DNA of 42,651 nt, from positions 1 to 42,651 of IMG/VR virus record IMGVR_UViG_3300017991_000032; one strand, 5' to 3'. Of the stretch, positions 7,704 through 14,366 are shown one piece after another. The notes under the pieces are model-generated. The model was not told the DNA's origin, did no database searches, and was given only the letters and a program-made list of their open reading frames with translations. The stretch comes from a virus. Positions within the stretch are counted from its first letter, which is position 1; each line of letters begins with the position of its first letter. Position numbers and translations under genes: made by a program.

Positions 7704-8784
7704 GTTTTTCTTTCTCCCTTATCATCTGTACCTTATCAAGCGCACTTTTTAACGGCGCTGTCTGATACTCTGCATAATGATCTATCATACGCGGGTCTTG
7801 GTGCCTTAACAGATGAGACACAATCCCTTTATCTAACTGCTGAAGCATTCCCATAGCAAAACTTTTCCGTCCAAATTCAGTAAGCGATATATTGAGTCCT
7901 GCCTTTTTAGCTGCTTCCCGAAATATGTCATTCAAGATAGTCTTGCTGTAATGTTCTCCGGTGTTTGGATTGATAAAAGCCCACGATCCTAATGATTTTG
8001 GCATAGAAGCAAATAATTCTTTTAATGCCTCAGTGAGCGGAAATGGCATAATCTTTTTGCCTTTGACTTCTTTAAGTTCATTCTTGCGACCAAAAGTAAC
8101 CGCGTATATAATGTGGCTTTTTTTAATATCAACTTTTCTAAAGGCACGAGCCTCAGAAGGCCTGCAACCTGTGAGCATAATAAAAGTATAGATAAAACGA
8201 TGTCCTGAAGGTATATTTTGGATAATTTTGAATTGTTCATTTGCCTCAATCCATCTTATTTCAGGTTTGACAATTTTGTTTTTGCCAGTCAACTTAGGGA
8301 AAATGGGTATTTGCGGGATATGCCCCGATTCATAAGCATCACGAAGCATCTGCTTGAGGGCATCCATCACATTCTTTTTGCCTTTAGGAGCTCGCTTAAT
8401 TGAGTTCAACAGAGTGGTCAATTTGGCTTTATTCAAATCCTCAATGTACTCCGCACCGATGATAGGATTAATATGCTTCTGAAATGAGTTTCGATAATCA
8501 TAAATAGTGGCCGTGGAAATGCTCGGTTCAATCTGATCTAGCCAGGTTTTGGAATACCCCCTTACGGTAAACAGTTTCTTTGCCTTACGCTTCCAGCGTT
8601 CAGGCCGGAAAATACCTTTGTCGATTTCGGAGTCAATGACATCTTTCGCTTTTCGAGCCAGGGCTTCGTTATCCCTAAAAGAAATGATACCGAGATATGT
8701 AGTGATATAATGCCGTTTCCCTTGCCAGCGTAGGTAAACCCAAAAACCCCCCTCATCCTGTCTGAGTTTGGCTTTCTCGGACAT
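7690..8784 (-). CDS. int: Tyrosine-type site-specific integrase
   Basis: A 364-residue protein. The start at 8784 (MSEKAKLRQ) is chosen because GGGGGG lies 9 bases before it. The longer open frame adds 20 residues without a site. The order is an arm-binding-like N-terminus (GGFWVYLRWQGKRHYITTYLG), a core-binding SAM-like domain around residues 70-150, and a catalytic domain with TGCRPSEA (first Arg). FGRKSFA and LLRHQDPRMIDHYAEY (His and nucleophilic Tyr) follow. The usual HxxR reads ExxR here. It would integrate at the tRNA 3' end represented by 6970-7005. Confidence 0.92.
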   Translation of the reverse strand: MSEKAKLRQDEGGFWVYLRWQGKRHYITTYLGIISFRDNEALARKAKDVIDSEIDKGIFRPERWKRKAKKLFTVRGYSKTWLDQIEPSISTATIYDYRNSFQKHINPIIGAEYIEDLNKAKLTTLLNSIKRAPKGKKNVMDALKQMLRDAYESGHIPQIPIFPKLTGKNKIVKPEIRWIEANEQFKIIQNIPSGHRFIYTFIMLTGCRPSEARAFRKVDIKKSHIIYAVTFGRKNELKEVKGKKIMPFPLTEALKELFASMPKSLGSWAFINPNTGEHYSKTILNDIFREAAKKAGLNISLTEFGRKSFAMGMLQQLDKGIVSHLLRHQDPRMIDHYAEYQTAPLKSALDKVQMIREKEKHELK

Positions 8785-8852
8785 GATTATTAGCCCCCCT
8801 TGATGTTCTAAGGAAAGCATAACATTTTGGACGGGGAGGTTCATCTATTTTT

Positions 8853-9056
8853 CTAAAAGCGTTTCCAAGCGTATGCCAAATCACTTAACTCGTCTAAGAG
8901 TTTTGCTTTACCTACCGCCTGCCAGTAATCAAAACTGTTGTGTCCCTCTCTTTGTGCGATTGCCATTCTTCCAAGAGCTTTTAGGTTCGCGGCTTTACGG
9001 CTTTCAATGTTTGCGTGAAGCCCATCAAAACGGGTTTCCCATACTGGTTTAGACAT
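8853..9056 (-). CDS. Small hypothetical protein
   Basis: A 67-residue, helical, basic protein (MSKPVWETRF to DLAYAWKRF). The start is fixed by a very good site, AAGGAGGT, which overlaps the stop of the upstream small zinc-finger gene. It lies between that gene and the integrase in the leftward operon. No family is recognised. Confidence 0.65.
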   Translation of the reverse strand: MSKPVWETRFDGLHANIESRKAANLKALGRMAIAQREGHNSFDYWQAVGKAKLLDELSDLAYAWKRF

Positions 9057-9059
9057 TTT

Positions 9060-9221
9060 TTACCTCCTTTCTCCAAAATCTTCTCTATCCTTTTTCTCCG
9101 CACATTCCGCGCAGAGCAGTAAGGGGATGCCGTTCGAATAGTAAACGGTGCCCTCATCTACAAATATTGCCCGCATACACTTATCGCAGTTAGCGGTATC
9201 GTCTTGTGGAAATTCGGTCAT
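9060..9221 (-). CDS. Small zinc-ribbon protein
   Basis: A 53-residue protein (MTEFPQDDTANCDKCM to DFGERR). Its ATG overlaps the stop of the RecT-like gene (ATGA), so it is translationally coupled. Two CxxC pairs (CDKC at residues 12-15 and CAEC at 37-40) form a likely zinc ribbon. Its location right after the annealing protein suggests a helper in recombination or replication, but this is inference. Confidence 0.7.
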   Translation of the reverse strand: MTEFPQDDTANCDKCMRAIFVDEGTVYYSNGIPLLLCAECAEKKDREDFGERR

Positions 9222-10456
9222 TGCTGCTTGTCATACTCCGTCCAGGTCGGACAACCTTCTCTCTGGTCGCATCGATTCTGACAATGATCGGCTAACATAG
9301 CTCTGCCATCTTGGTTCGGACAGGGTACACAAACACGCCCGGCAATATCCCGCTTGGCACCGCTAATAACTGACAGCATCCTTTTCTCCTCAGGAGTATC
9401 TTCTAAGCTTTTTACAGGCTCAAGGTTCGGGTCTGGTCCTGTCGGTGTCTGAGGTTCTTCTTCGGGTTCATTTTCCTGTCCAGAAAGAGCAAATTCGCCC
9501 GAGGTTGCGACTTCTTGCTTTGGGAAGGGATAAGGCTTAGTACCCTTATACACATTCGCCCACTTCGTTTTTTCGAGCCATTCTTGGAATTGTGGAGAAG
9601 CATTCTGTATCCTGTCTCCATCACTCTTAACCCGATCCTCGAGGGTTGAGCTTTTCACTCCTTTATAAAGATCATAAAGGGGCCAATCGGTTTCCGGGAG
9701 ACTAGCGCGAACCTTATCTTCTTTATCGGGGGCGGAAGTCTCGAGTTTTTCCTTGGCGCTCCCATGTATCCGCTTCGTCAAATCCTCCGGGGTTTCCTTC
9801 ATCTGATATGAACCATTGGCCTGTTGTTCGAGATCCACAAAATCAAGAATCTCCTCAGTAGTCTGTAAACCGAGCAGAACTTCCGGGCAATGGAGTCGGG
9901 CGAAGAACATGGCGGCACGGTAGTTGAACATGAGATCACGCAGAGTATTCCACTTTGACTTGATTACTTCGCCGGTGGTCCTGTTGGTCTTATCCTTATT
10001 CCAGCCCTCATCGACTACCATCTGCCATGTTACCCAAGGGCCGTAAACGACTTTCTTGGTGCCTTCGCGGGTTCCATATGCCCTGCATTTCTGCTTGTCG
10101 GTGCCCTCTCCCTCCATCTCAAATTCAAGGGGATCGGTAAATTTCCCACTCCCATTGATAAGGGCAATGGCGAGTTTGGCTTCTACTCCCGGTCTACCGT
10201 GTACGATATACATATTCTGCATGAGCATGAAGGGGTCAACATGCATCCGCTCTGCGAAGTTAAGAGCGATCACACAGTTTCCGATGTTTCCCTTAAACTG
10301 CCCCGGCACCATTGTTGATTCTGCGAACACGCGAGCTACGCGCTGAGCGTGTTCAAACTTCGCTACGTTGAAAAAGAGCGAAGCACCCTCTCTGATCATC
10401 ATAGCCCGATCTTCTTTTGTGGCTAATGTTTGTTCCTGTTTTGCTGCTTCTACCAT
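9218..10456 (-). CDS. recT: RecT-family single-strand annealing protein
   Basis: A 412-residue protein. The start at 10456 (MVEAAKQEQ) follows AGGAGG with 6-base spacing; the 14 residues upstream have no site. The core (about 20-235) contains AERMHVDPFMLMQNMYIVHGRPGVEAKLAIALI, VTWQMV and RDLMFNYRAAMFFARLHCPEVL, typical of the RecT/phage recombinase family. The C-terminal third is charged and acidic. It ends with four Cys (VCVPCPN, CQNRC, CPTW) that could bind zinc; this tail is unusual. It pairs with the exonuclease at 10672-11487 for DNA end recombination. Confidence 0.85.
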   Translation of the reverse strand: MVEAAKQEQTLATKEDRAMMIREGASLFFNVAKFEHAQRVARVFAESTMVPGQFKGNIGNCVIALNFAERMHVDPFMLMQNMYIVHGRPGVEAKLAIALINGSGKFTDPLEFEMEGEGTDKQKCRAYGTREGTKKVVYGPWVTWQMVVDEGWNKDKTNRTTGEVIKSKWNTLRDLMFNYRAAMFFARLHCPEVLLGLQTTEEILDFVDLEQQANGSYQMKETPEDLTKRIHGSAKEKLETSAPDKEDKVRASLPETDWPLYDLYKGVKSSTLEDRVKSDGDRIQNASPQFQEWLEKTKWANVYKGTKPYPFPKQEVATSGEFALSGQENEPEEEPQTPTGPDPNLEPVKSLEDTPEEKRMLSVISGAKRDIAGRVCVPCPNQDGRAMLADHCQNRCDQREGCPTWTEYDKQQ

Positions 10457-10457
10457 G

Positions 10458-10667
10458 TTATTCCTCCTTTTTTGGTTTGGTGTAGAGATAGATTCCATGA
10501 TCTATGAGATTTAAAATAACTTTCCCGGGTAAATGCAAGATCACCGCAGCAGGTTTTGGTTTTTCCCACACCGTACCCGGGATGATTACTGCCTTATGAT
10601 TATTGGCTGCATAATCTAATTCGTGAATCGTTTTTATTCGGTTTCTTGGATTTGAAAAATCCGTCAT
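10458..10667 (-). CDS. Small hypothetical protein between exonuclease and RecT-like genes
   Basis: A 69-residue basic protein (MTDFSNPRNRIK to YTKPKKEE). The site AAGGAA lies directly before the ATG. It is spaced 4 bases after the exonuclease gene and ends one base before the RecT-like start, so it belongs to the same recombination operon. The middle is hydrophobic (AAVILHLPGKVILNLIDHGIYLY). No family is recognised. Confidence 0.6.
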   Translation of the reverse strand: MTDFSNPRNRIKTIHELDYAANNHKAVIIPGTVWEKPKPAAVILHLPGKVILNLIDHGIYLYTKPKKEE

Positions 10668-10671
10668 TTCC

Positions 10672-11487
10672 TTACTCCATTGCCCGCTTCACATAGTAGC
10701 GGGGCAGGCTTATGGTTTGCACTTTATCAGGATAGCCCGGCCAGTGGTCGGCTTCCTGGCACTCCCGAAATTCATCCAATAAAACCGCAATCTCCTGGCT
10801 GGCTATGTAGAGCATTTCCTCATCCAGCCGATAGACCGCCATGGCATAAGGGGGTTTGGTTTCGACAACGATAATGAGAAAATCCCTATATTCATTCGCG
10901 TCTAGTATTTCCCTTGTCCCTTCGAGGTAAAGAAACCCCTGCCAGTGATATTTGTAGTTCGCTACCTTCTTAGTAAAGGCGTCATACCCTGCTTCCGTGG
11001 TTGTCTTGAGGTCCACAAGGATTTTAAGCCCGGTTGAAACTTTGTCCGGCCGGCATTTGAGAAGTAAGCCGGTCCGGGGATCCTTCCACCAGCCTGAATG
11101 CTCGATAAGGCCATCATCTTCCAGGAGTGCTCTTGCGGTCTTTGAGGTATAAACTGATTTTTTCATGCCGAGCAGGGCCGTGTGATCATCCCATTTGAGC
11201 ACTGTCTTTCCGCTTGCTTCTGCCTCGGCAAACCATTCTTTCCCGGCCTTGGTTCGTTTATCGATATTCTCCGGCGCTACCATATACTCATCAGCGAAGC
11301 GGGAAGGCTCGAGGATTGCGGCATGTACGGCCTGTCCAAAGGCCATTGTCGGAGTTTCCTCGTATTCTTCTTTGGCTTTGTAATGAGCCGGGGTGACAGC
11401 AAATAGCGTGAGGTCGGATTTGGAAACGCCGGGGCCTTCGTGGTAATCACGATTGCTGATCTGAATGAATTCGTTTTCTGTGATCAT
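10672..11487 (-). CDS. RecE-like PD-(D/E)XK exonuclease
   Basis: A 271-residue protein from the ATG at 11487; a GTG at 11526 is an alternative start. It has the nuclease core of the RecE/exonuclease VIII-like (DUF3799) family: YHEGPGVSKSDLTLF near the start, AFGQAVHAAILEP, and KCRPDKV (active-site Asp). ILVDLKTTTEA gives the D-x-K signature, and YHWQGFLYLEG follows. It would resect 5' strands for the neighbouring RecT-like protein. The order exonuclease, small gene, annealing protein is the usual one. Confidence 0.85.
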   Translation of the reverse strand: MITENEFIQISNRDYHEGPGVSKSDLTLFAVTPAHYKAKEEYEETPTMAFGQAVHAAILEPSRFADEYMVAPENIDKRTKAGKEWFAEAEASGKTVLKWDDHTALLGMKKSVYTSKTARALLEDDGLIEHSGWWKDPRTGLLLKCRPDKVSTGLKILVDLKTTTEAGYDAFTKKVANYKYHWQGFLYLEGTREILDANEYRDFLIIVVETKPPYAMAVYRLDEEMLYIASQEIAVLLDEFRECQEADHWPGYPDKVQTISLPRYYVKRAME

Positions 11488-11546
11488 GCCTCCCGCCTTT
11501 CGGGGGTTGGTTTCGCAGACCCCCACTGCGCTCTATGGAGAAGAGA

Positions 11547-11763
11547 GGTTAGCTATTCGGTTGAAGTAACCGGATCTCCGGGAACCTCCGTAATTGGGTG
11601 CTGGCAGGGCCGTCTATTGTTCCGTAGCATGTTACTGTGTGTCAAAGCCGTTCCCCTGGGCTACTTTGGACAGTGACCAACGTATGACGTTGCCATAGCA
11701 CCTATTTTCATAGGTCGCACACACAGGCCCTAATGCCAGCATTTCAAAGAACTGTTAGCTAAG
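11547..11763. other. Highly structured non-coding segment
   Basis: The 277 bases between 11487 and 11765 hold no convincing gene. They contain nested inverted repeats. A 13-bp helix is formed by 11599-11611 with 11726-11741, carrying a TAA bulge. A TGTGTGT/ACACACA helix pairs 11636-11642 with 11719-11725. Further stems are 11643-11647/11664-11668, 11678-11683/11687-11692, 11700-11705/11710-11715 and 11558-11562/11568-11572. An outer TTAGCTA/TAGCTAA pair lies at 11549-11555 and 11756-11762. On the minus strand one loop is GAAA. The nested architecture suggests a functional RNA or leader of the recombination genes. I recognise no known RNA class. Confidence 0.55.
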
Positions 11764-11764
11764 G

Positions 11765-12010
11765 TTAAGCTGAACGTTTCAGGTTAACCTTGCCAGTACC
11801 ATCGCATTGAGGGCATTTCACGAAATGCCAGCCATCATTAGATGGGTTTTCCCTTTCAGCCTCTAACCATAATGAATGATACGGTTCTTCATCTGATTCT
11901 TGACATGGCACCCATCCAGTACCCTCGCAATCCCCATCACACATGGTTTTTGGATCGGGATAAGGAATGCCCAATGCTTGGTATCTATCAGTGAATTCAA
12001 CCTCTCCCAC
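11765..12010 (-). CDS. Small protein with DnaJ-type zinc motifs
   Basis: An 81-residue protein. The GTG start at 12010 follows GGAGGAATGA. It contains CDGDCEGTGWVPC near residue 24 and KCPQCDGTGKV near the end. These two CxxC/GxG units are like those of the DnaJ cysteine-rich domain and probably bind one or two zinc ions. It is the last gene before the structured segment at 11547-11763. It may bind nucleic acid or protein; the role is unknown. Confidence 0.65.
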   Translation of the reverse strand: MGEVEFTDRYQALGIPYPDPKTMCDGDCEGTGWVPCQESDEEPYHSLWLEAERENPSNDGWHFVKCPQCDGTGKVNLKRSA

Positions 12011-12066
12011 TCATTCCTCCCTTTTTAAGGTTTCGCCTTGGGTTGCCCTCTTTACGTGCTCTAAGC

Positions 12067-12276
12067 CTATCCCCGCTCGCTGTTCGCCGGAGCATTGCCT
12101 AGCAAGTCACGGTGTCCTGGGGGAGAATCAAAACTCAACCGCCCTTTCGTTATGCCGAGAAGGGTAGTCGGGTTTAATCGCTTCAACCATTCTTGATAGA
12201 CCCAAGGGGCAGGGCCTACTAATTCCTCATGGTAGGGACAGTATTTGCCCCGGAGCATGGTTAGTTCTTCTGTCAC
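12067..12276 (-). CDS. Small hypothetical protein
   Basis: A 69-residue protein. I choose the GTG at 12276 because it overlaps the stop of the upstream membrane peptide gene (GTGA), matching the coupling of its neighbours. The longer open frame to 12339 has no ribosome site. The sequence (LTMLRGKYCPYHEELVGPAPWVYQEWLKRLNP) has one CxxH and many aromatic residues. No family is recognised. Confidence 0.5.
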   Translation of the reverse strand: MTEELTMLRGKYCPYHEELVGPAPWVYQEWLKRLNPTTLLGITKGRLSFDSPPGHRDLLGNAPANSERG

Positions 12277-12368
12277 GATAGCCACCATATTGTTAAATGG
12301 ATTGCCATATAGATAAGGGTAAAGATACAGACACCCCATGTTATACGTCTAAGGGTCCGTTCGCTCAC
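12273..12368 (-). CDS. 31-residue membrane peptide
   Basis: A very short gene too small for usual callers. The GTG overlaps the upstream stop (GTGA) and its own stop overlaps the next GTG. The product starts MSERTLRRITWG and continues as one hydrophobic helix (VCIFTLIYMAIHLTIWWL). Stop-start overlaps on both sides support translation. A membrane-acting early peptide is likely, but the target is unknown. Confidence 0.5.
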   Translation of the reverse strand: MSERTLRRITWGVCIFTLIYMAIHLTIWWLS

Positions 12369-12535
12369 CAGTTCACCCCATGTATGGACTCAAACAACAC
12401 CTGATCCCCAAACCTAACTTGCTCTAATTCAGGTGGTGATTTCTCGGGCAACTCTCGCTCGATACGTTCCAAGCGTGCCTTGGTGTCCATAGCAACCTGT
12501 TCTGTGGTATTGGCCTTATGGTTGTCGGAGCACAT
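12365..12535 (-). CDS. Small acidic hypothetical protein
   Basis: A 56-residue protein (MCSDNHKANTTEQ to SIHGVNW). It starts 7 bases after an AGGAGGG site. The middle (RLERIERELPEKSPPELEQVRFGDQVLFE) is charged and helical. It is coupled to the 31-residue membrane peptide by a GTGA overlap. No family is recognised. Confidence 0.6.
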   Translation of the reverse strand: MCSDNHKANTTEQVAMDTKARLERIERELPEKSPPELEQVRFGDQVLFESIHGVNW

Positions 12536-12548
12536 GGTGGCCCTCCTG

Positions 12549-12725
12549 TTAGTTGCACTTGGCCTCGATACTGCCCATCGTTAGCCATTCACCACATCCA
12601 GGGCAGTGAGTAATTTTATTTCCATATTCATCATAGAATTTGGGATAGTGTGAAAGGCCATTCCAAAGCCATTCCACAATTATTGCTTGTCCACACTTAC
12701 ATTCGTAATTTCTGCAAAATGGCAT
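12549..12725 (-). CDS. Small zinc-ribbon protein
   Basis: A 58-residue protein (MPFCRNYECKCGQ to SIEAKCN) behind AGGAGGGC. Cys residues C9-x-C11 and HCPGCGEW (CxxC at 41-44) suggest a zinc ribbon. Trp-rich middle. The upstream sequence AACAGGAGGGC is shared with the next gene. The role is unknown. Confidence 0.65.
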   Translation of the reverse strand: MPFCRNYECKCGQAIIVEWLWNGLSHYPKFYDEYGNKITHCPGCGEWLTMGSIEAKCN

Positions 12726-12757
12726 CTTGCCCTCCTGTTGAGATTGTCAGCGTTTGA

Positions 12758-13213
12758 TTACCAATTCTTGTCACGGCTATCCTCATTAAGGAGTTCGCCG
12801 GTGGGTTTGCGGATTTCGAAGTTAAGAAATGGATAGTATTGTCTAAATAGATCGTATTTTTCTTTGTTTGAGTGGTAGGCCTGTCGGGTGGCAGAGACTT
12901 CTATGAAAACATTTCGTTCAGCATCATAGAAATCGGGAGAATACTTAGAACCATCAAAGTGGAAAGTTGCTGGATGTGAAATCCAATTCTTATGATGAAA
13001 GTAGTTTCTGATGAATTCGATTTCCCCATCGCGCTCATGGCGACTTATAGCAATTCGACTTGTAGGTTCAACAAAAAGATTCGATGGATTTCTTGCCGTA
13101 AAACTTTTTCGGGGAATTTTGCCGGCTCGATATAGCTTCCCATAACAAAGCAAGCAAACACCCCATTTATCAATCTGGACTTGCCTTTCGTTGCATTCAG
13201 AACACAATTGCAT
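12758..13213 (-). CDS. Zinc-ribbon plus nuclease-like protein, first leftward gene
   Basis: A 151-residue protein starting 6 bases after AAGGAGA and about 20 bases downstream of the leftward promoter. The N-terminus has CSECNERQ and CLLCYGK, a four-Cys zinc site. The C-terminal half (YSPDFYDAERNVFIEVSATRQAY) has the spacing of small PD-(D/E)XK endonuclease folds, but a Ser replaces the expected catalytic Lys region (EVS instead of ExK). It may be an inactive or variant nuclease. As the first gene of the leftward operon it is likely made early and repressed in the lysogen. Confidence 0.65.
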   Translation of the reverse strand: MQLCSECNERQVQIDKWGVCLLCYGKLYRAGKIPRKSFTARNPSNLFVEPTSRIAISRHERDGEIEFIRNYFHHKNWISHPATFHFDGSKYSPDFYDAERNVFIEVSATRQAYHSNKEKYDLFRQYYPFLNFEIRKPTGELLNEDSRDKNW

Positions 13214-13232
13214 GCTTATTCTCCTTAGCGTT

Positions 13233-13267
13233 TGACTTTATTATACATAAATGAATAACGATTGCAA
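13233..13267 (-). promoter_or_regulatory. Leftward early promoter
   Basis: On the minus strand, TTGCAA (13262-13267) is followed by a 16-base spacer and a perfect TATAAT (13240-13245). The start of transcription would be near 13233, just upstream of the site and ATG of the 12758-13213 gene. A 16-bp operator (13242-13257) covers the spacer and the -10 box, matching the layout of the rightward promoter. Confidence 0.8.
13242..13257. promoter_or_regulatory. Operator O-L1
   Basis: A 16-bp imperfect palindrome TATACATAAATGAATA that fits TATWCA-N4-TGWATA. It lies over the leftward -10 box. The same pattern occurs at 13587-13602 over the rightward -10 box and, weaker, at 13274-13289. It is the probable binding site of the repressor encoded between them. 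Confidence 0.75.
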
Positions 13268-13273
13268 GAAAAA

Positions 13274-13289
13274 AATGCATATCTGAATA
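13274..13289. promoter_or_regulatory. Operator O-L2 (weaker match)
   Basis: AATGCATATCTGAATA matches the operator consensus TATWCA-N4-TGWATA at 10 of 12 defined positions. It lies just upstream of the leftward -35 box. Two operators on one side would allow cooperative or graded repression. Confidence 0.55.
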
Positions 13290-13318
13290 AAAAAAGTGAA
13301 AAAAATCTGAAAGGCAGG

Positions 13319-13582
13319 CTAGGTGCGGCTTTTGAGGGTGGTAGCTATAAGAAGAAGTTGTTCTCGGGTGTAAATATCCAGACAAAAGGGCAGTTCAAGG
13401 GCTTCAAATAACCTTCTTACCGTATTCAGCTTAACGTTTTTCCCATCAAGCACTCTTGAGATTGTGGCTTGAGAAATTCCGCTTTTATCTTCTAATATTT
13501 GTTGGGTCCAGCCGCGAGAATCCATTTCCTGCTGAACTACCTTTGCAATATTTCCATTCATATTTGAATTAATCCTTGACAT
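13319..13582 (-). CDS. Small HTH repressor (CI-like)
   Basis: An 87-residue XRE/Cro-CI-type protein. The helix-turn-helix is GWTQQILEDKSGISQATISRVLDGKNVKLNTVRRLFEAL (about residues 25-63). It has no peptidase or dimerisation domain like lambda CI. The start is at 13582 or, alternatively, at the Met at residue 8. It is divergent from the Cro-like gene and flanked by operators on both sides, so it is the likely lysogeny repressor. How it would be inactivated is not seen; without a LexA-like domain it would not self-cleave. Confidence 0.75.
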   Translation of the reverse strand: MSRINSNMNGNIAKVVQQEMDSRGWTQQILEDKSGISQATISRVLDGKNVKLNTVRRLFEALELPFCLDIYTREQLLLIATTLKSRT

Positions 13583-13604
13583 TTATTATTCACTTCTGTA
13601 TATT
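13576..13604 (+). promoter_or_regulatory. Rightward early promoter
   Basis: A perfect TTGACA (13576-13581) is followed by a 17-base spacer and TATATT (13599-13604). Transcription would begin at about 13611, at the ATG of the Cro-like gene (13612), so the message is probably leaderless. The spacer and -10 box overlap an operator (13587-13602). The -35 box overlaps the start of the repressor gene. Confidence 0.85.
13587..13602. promoter_or_regulatory. Operator O-R
   Basis: TATTCACTTCTGTATA is the reverse-oriented match to the operator at 13242-13257 and fits TATWCA-N4-TGWATA at all defined positions. It covers the rightward -10 box in the same register as the left operator covers its own -10 box. 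Confidence 0.75.
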
Positions 13605-13611
13605 TGCTCAC

Positions 13612-13836
13612 ATGAATTTAAACAGCTACCTTGAGCAAACAGGCTATTCTATTCATTCCTTTTCAAAGCACTGTAAGATTTCTTATGCGACCCTTTGGCG
13701 AGTCTGCAACCGCAAAACTAATTTATCCTCTAGGTTGGCCGCTCAGATCGAACATGCTACCGGAGGGCAAGTTTCAAAATTAGAGCTGCTTTATCCAGAA
13801 TTAAACAACAAGGCGGCATCTACACCCCCCCCCTAG
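13612..13836 (+). CDS. Cro-like HTH regulator
   Basis: A 74-residue protein from the ATG at 13612 (MNLNSYLEQTGYS). It has a helix-turn-helix (SIHSFSKHCKISYATLWRVCNRKTNLSSRLAAQIEHATGG) like Cro/CII-type regulators. There is no Shine-Dalgarno site and the predicted transcript starts at or next to the ATG. The last codons lie inside a terminator hairpin. It would control the switch together with the divergent repressor. Confidence 0.75.
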   Translation: MNLNSYLEQTGYSIHSFSKHCKISYATLWRVCNRKTNLSSRLAAQIEHATGGQVSKLELLYPELNNKAASTPPP

Positions 13837-13866
13837 ACTAGGTAATTGAGTGGATGTCGCCTTTTT
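13812..13866 (+). terminator. Terminator at the end of the Cro-like gene
   Basis: GGCGGCATC (13812-13820) pairs with GATGTCGCC (13853-13861), one G-T wobble included, and extends to CAC/GTG. It is followed by TTTTT. The loop contains nine C residues and a CTAGACTAG. The first arm is within the last codons of the Cro-like gene. It would stop the early transcript after the regulator, so read-through or antitermination may control the genes downstream. Confidence 0.75.
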
Positions 13867-13916
13867 CAATTTTAATAAAGTCGTTTTCATAATAGCAACA
13901 AAAAAATGGAGGCCCC

Positions 13917-14123
13917 ATGCCTAACTCAAATTCGGAAGATAACGAGCAAGTCACGCTTTATCTTCCCCACGATCTTATTATGTTGATTGATCACGAAGCC
14001 GGTCAGATGGATCTGTCTCGCTCGAAATTCTGTAAGCGGGGCCTTTCTGAATATCTTGCCCGGCTTCACGTTTCCGAGGTCGTGGAGAGATTATCGCAAG
14101 AGCAATATCAAAAGTCAAAATAG
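13917..14123 (+). CDS. Ribbon-helix-helix DNA-binding protein
   Basis: A 68-residue protein behind AATGGAGG. EQVTLYLPHDLIMLIDHEAGQMDLSRSKFCKRGLSEYLARL is a typical Arc/CopG ribbon-helix-helix: a beta strand followed by two helices. It is the first gene after the early terminator and probably regulates early transcription. Confidence 0.75.
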   Translation: MPNSNSEDNEQVTLYLPHDLIMLIDHEAGQMDLSRSKFCKRGLSEYLARLHVSEVVERLSQEQYQKSK

Positions 14124-14162
14124 GGTCTAGGTAAAAAAATTAGTAAACCATTTCAGGGGGTT

Positions 14163-14345
14163 ATGGCCCGAAATTACCAAGTATCACGCATCAAGCTCCG
14201 GAAGAAGAAGAAATGTATGAAGTGCGGTAGATGGAGAACGATGCTCCACGGCCCGGGAGATTCAAACAGCTTTGGCGTGTGTGATGAGTGTCGGACAGAC
14301 AAGTACAGTGAAAAGGATTGGAACCAGCAACATATTAAGGAATAA
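14163..14345 (+). CDS. Small zinc-finger protein
   Basis: A 60-residue very basic protein. CMKCGRWRTM and VCDECRTDKY give two CxxC pairs, a four-Cys zinc site. The N-terminal RIKLRKKKK tract suggests nucleic-acid binding. The site is CAGGGGG just before the ATG. The function is unknown. Confidence 0.65.
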   Translation: MARNYQVSRIKLRKKKKCMKCGRWRTMLHGPGDSNSFGVCDECRTDKYSEKDWNQQHIKE

Positions 14346-14366
14346 TTTAGGGCACAGGGAGAAGTG

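Noticed and set aside
11440-11676. A 78-residue plus-strand frame
   Set aside because: It overlaps the start of the exonuclease gene and the structured segment, lacks a ribosome site and shows no protein-like pattern.
11632-11742. A 36-residue minus-strand frame (MLALGPVCATYENRCYG...) in the structured segment
   Set aside because: No ribosome site before the ATG, and both ends lie within strong RNA stems. I favour the structured RNA reading but cannot exclude a peptide.
13319-13836. A toxin-antitoxin pair
   Set aside because: Both small HTH proteins could suggest this, but they are divergent, both DNA-binding, and surrounded by phage operators and promoters, which fits a lysogeny switch.
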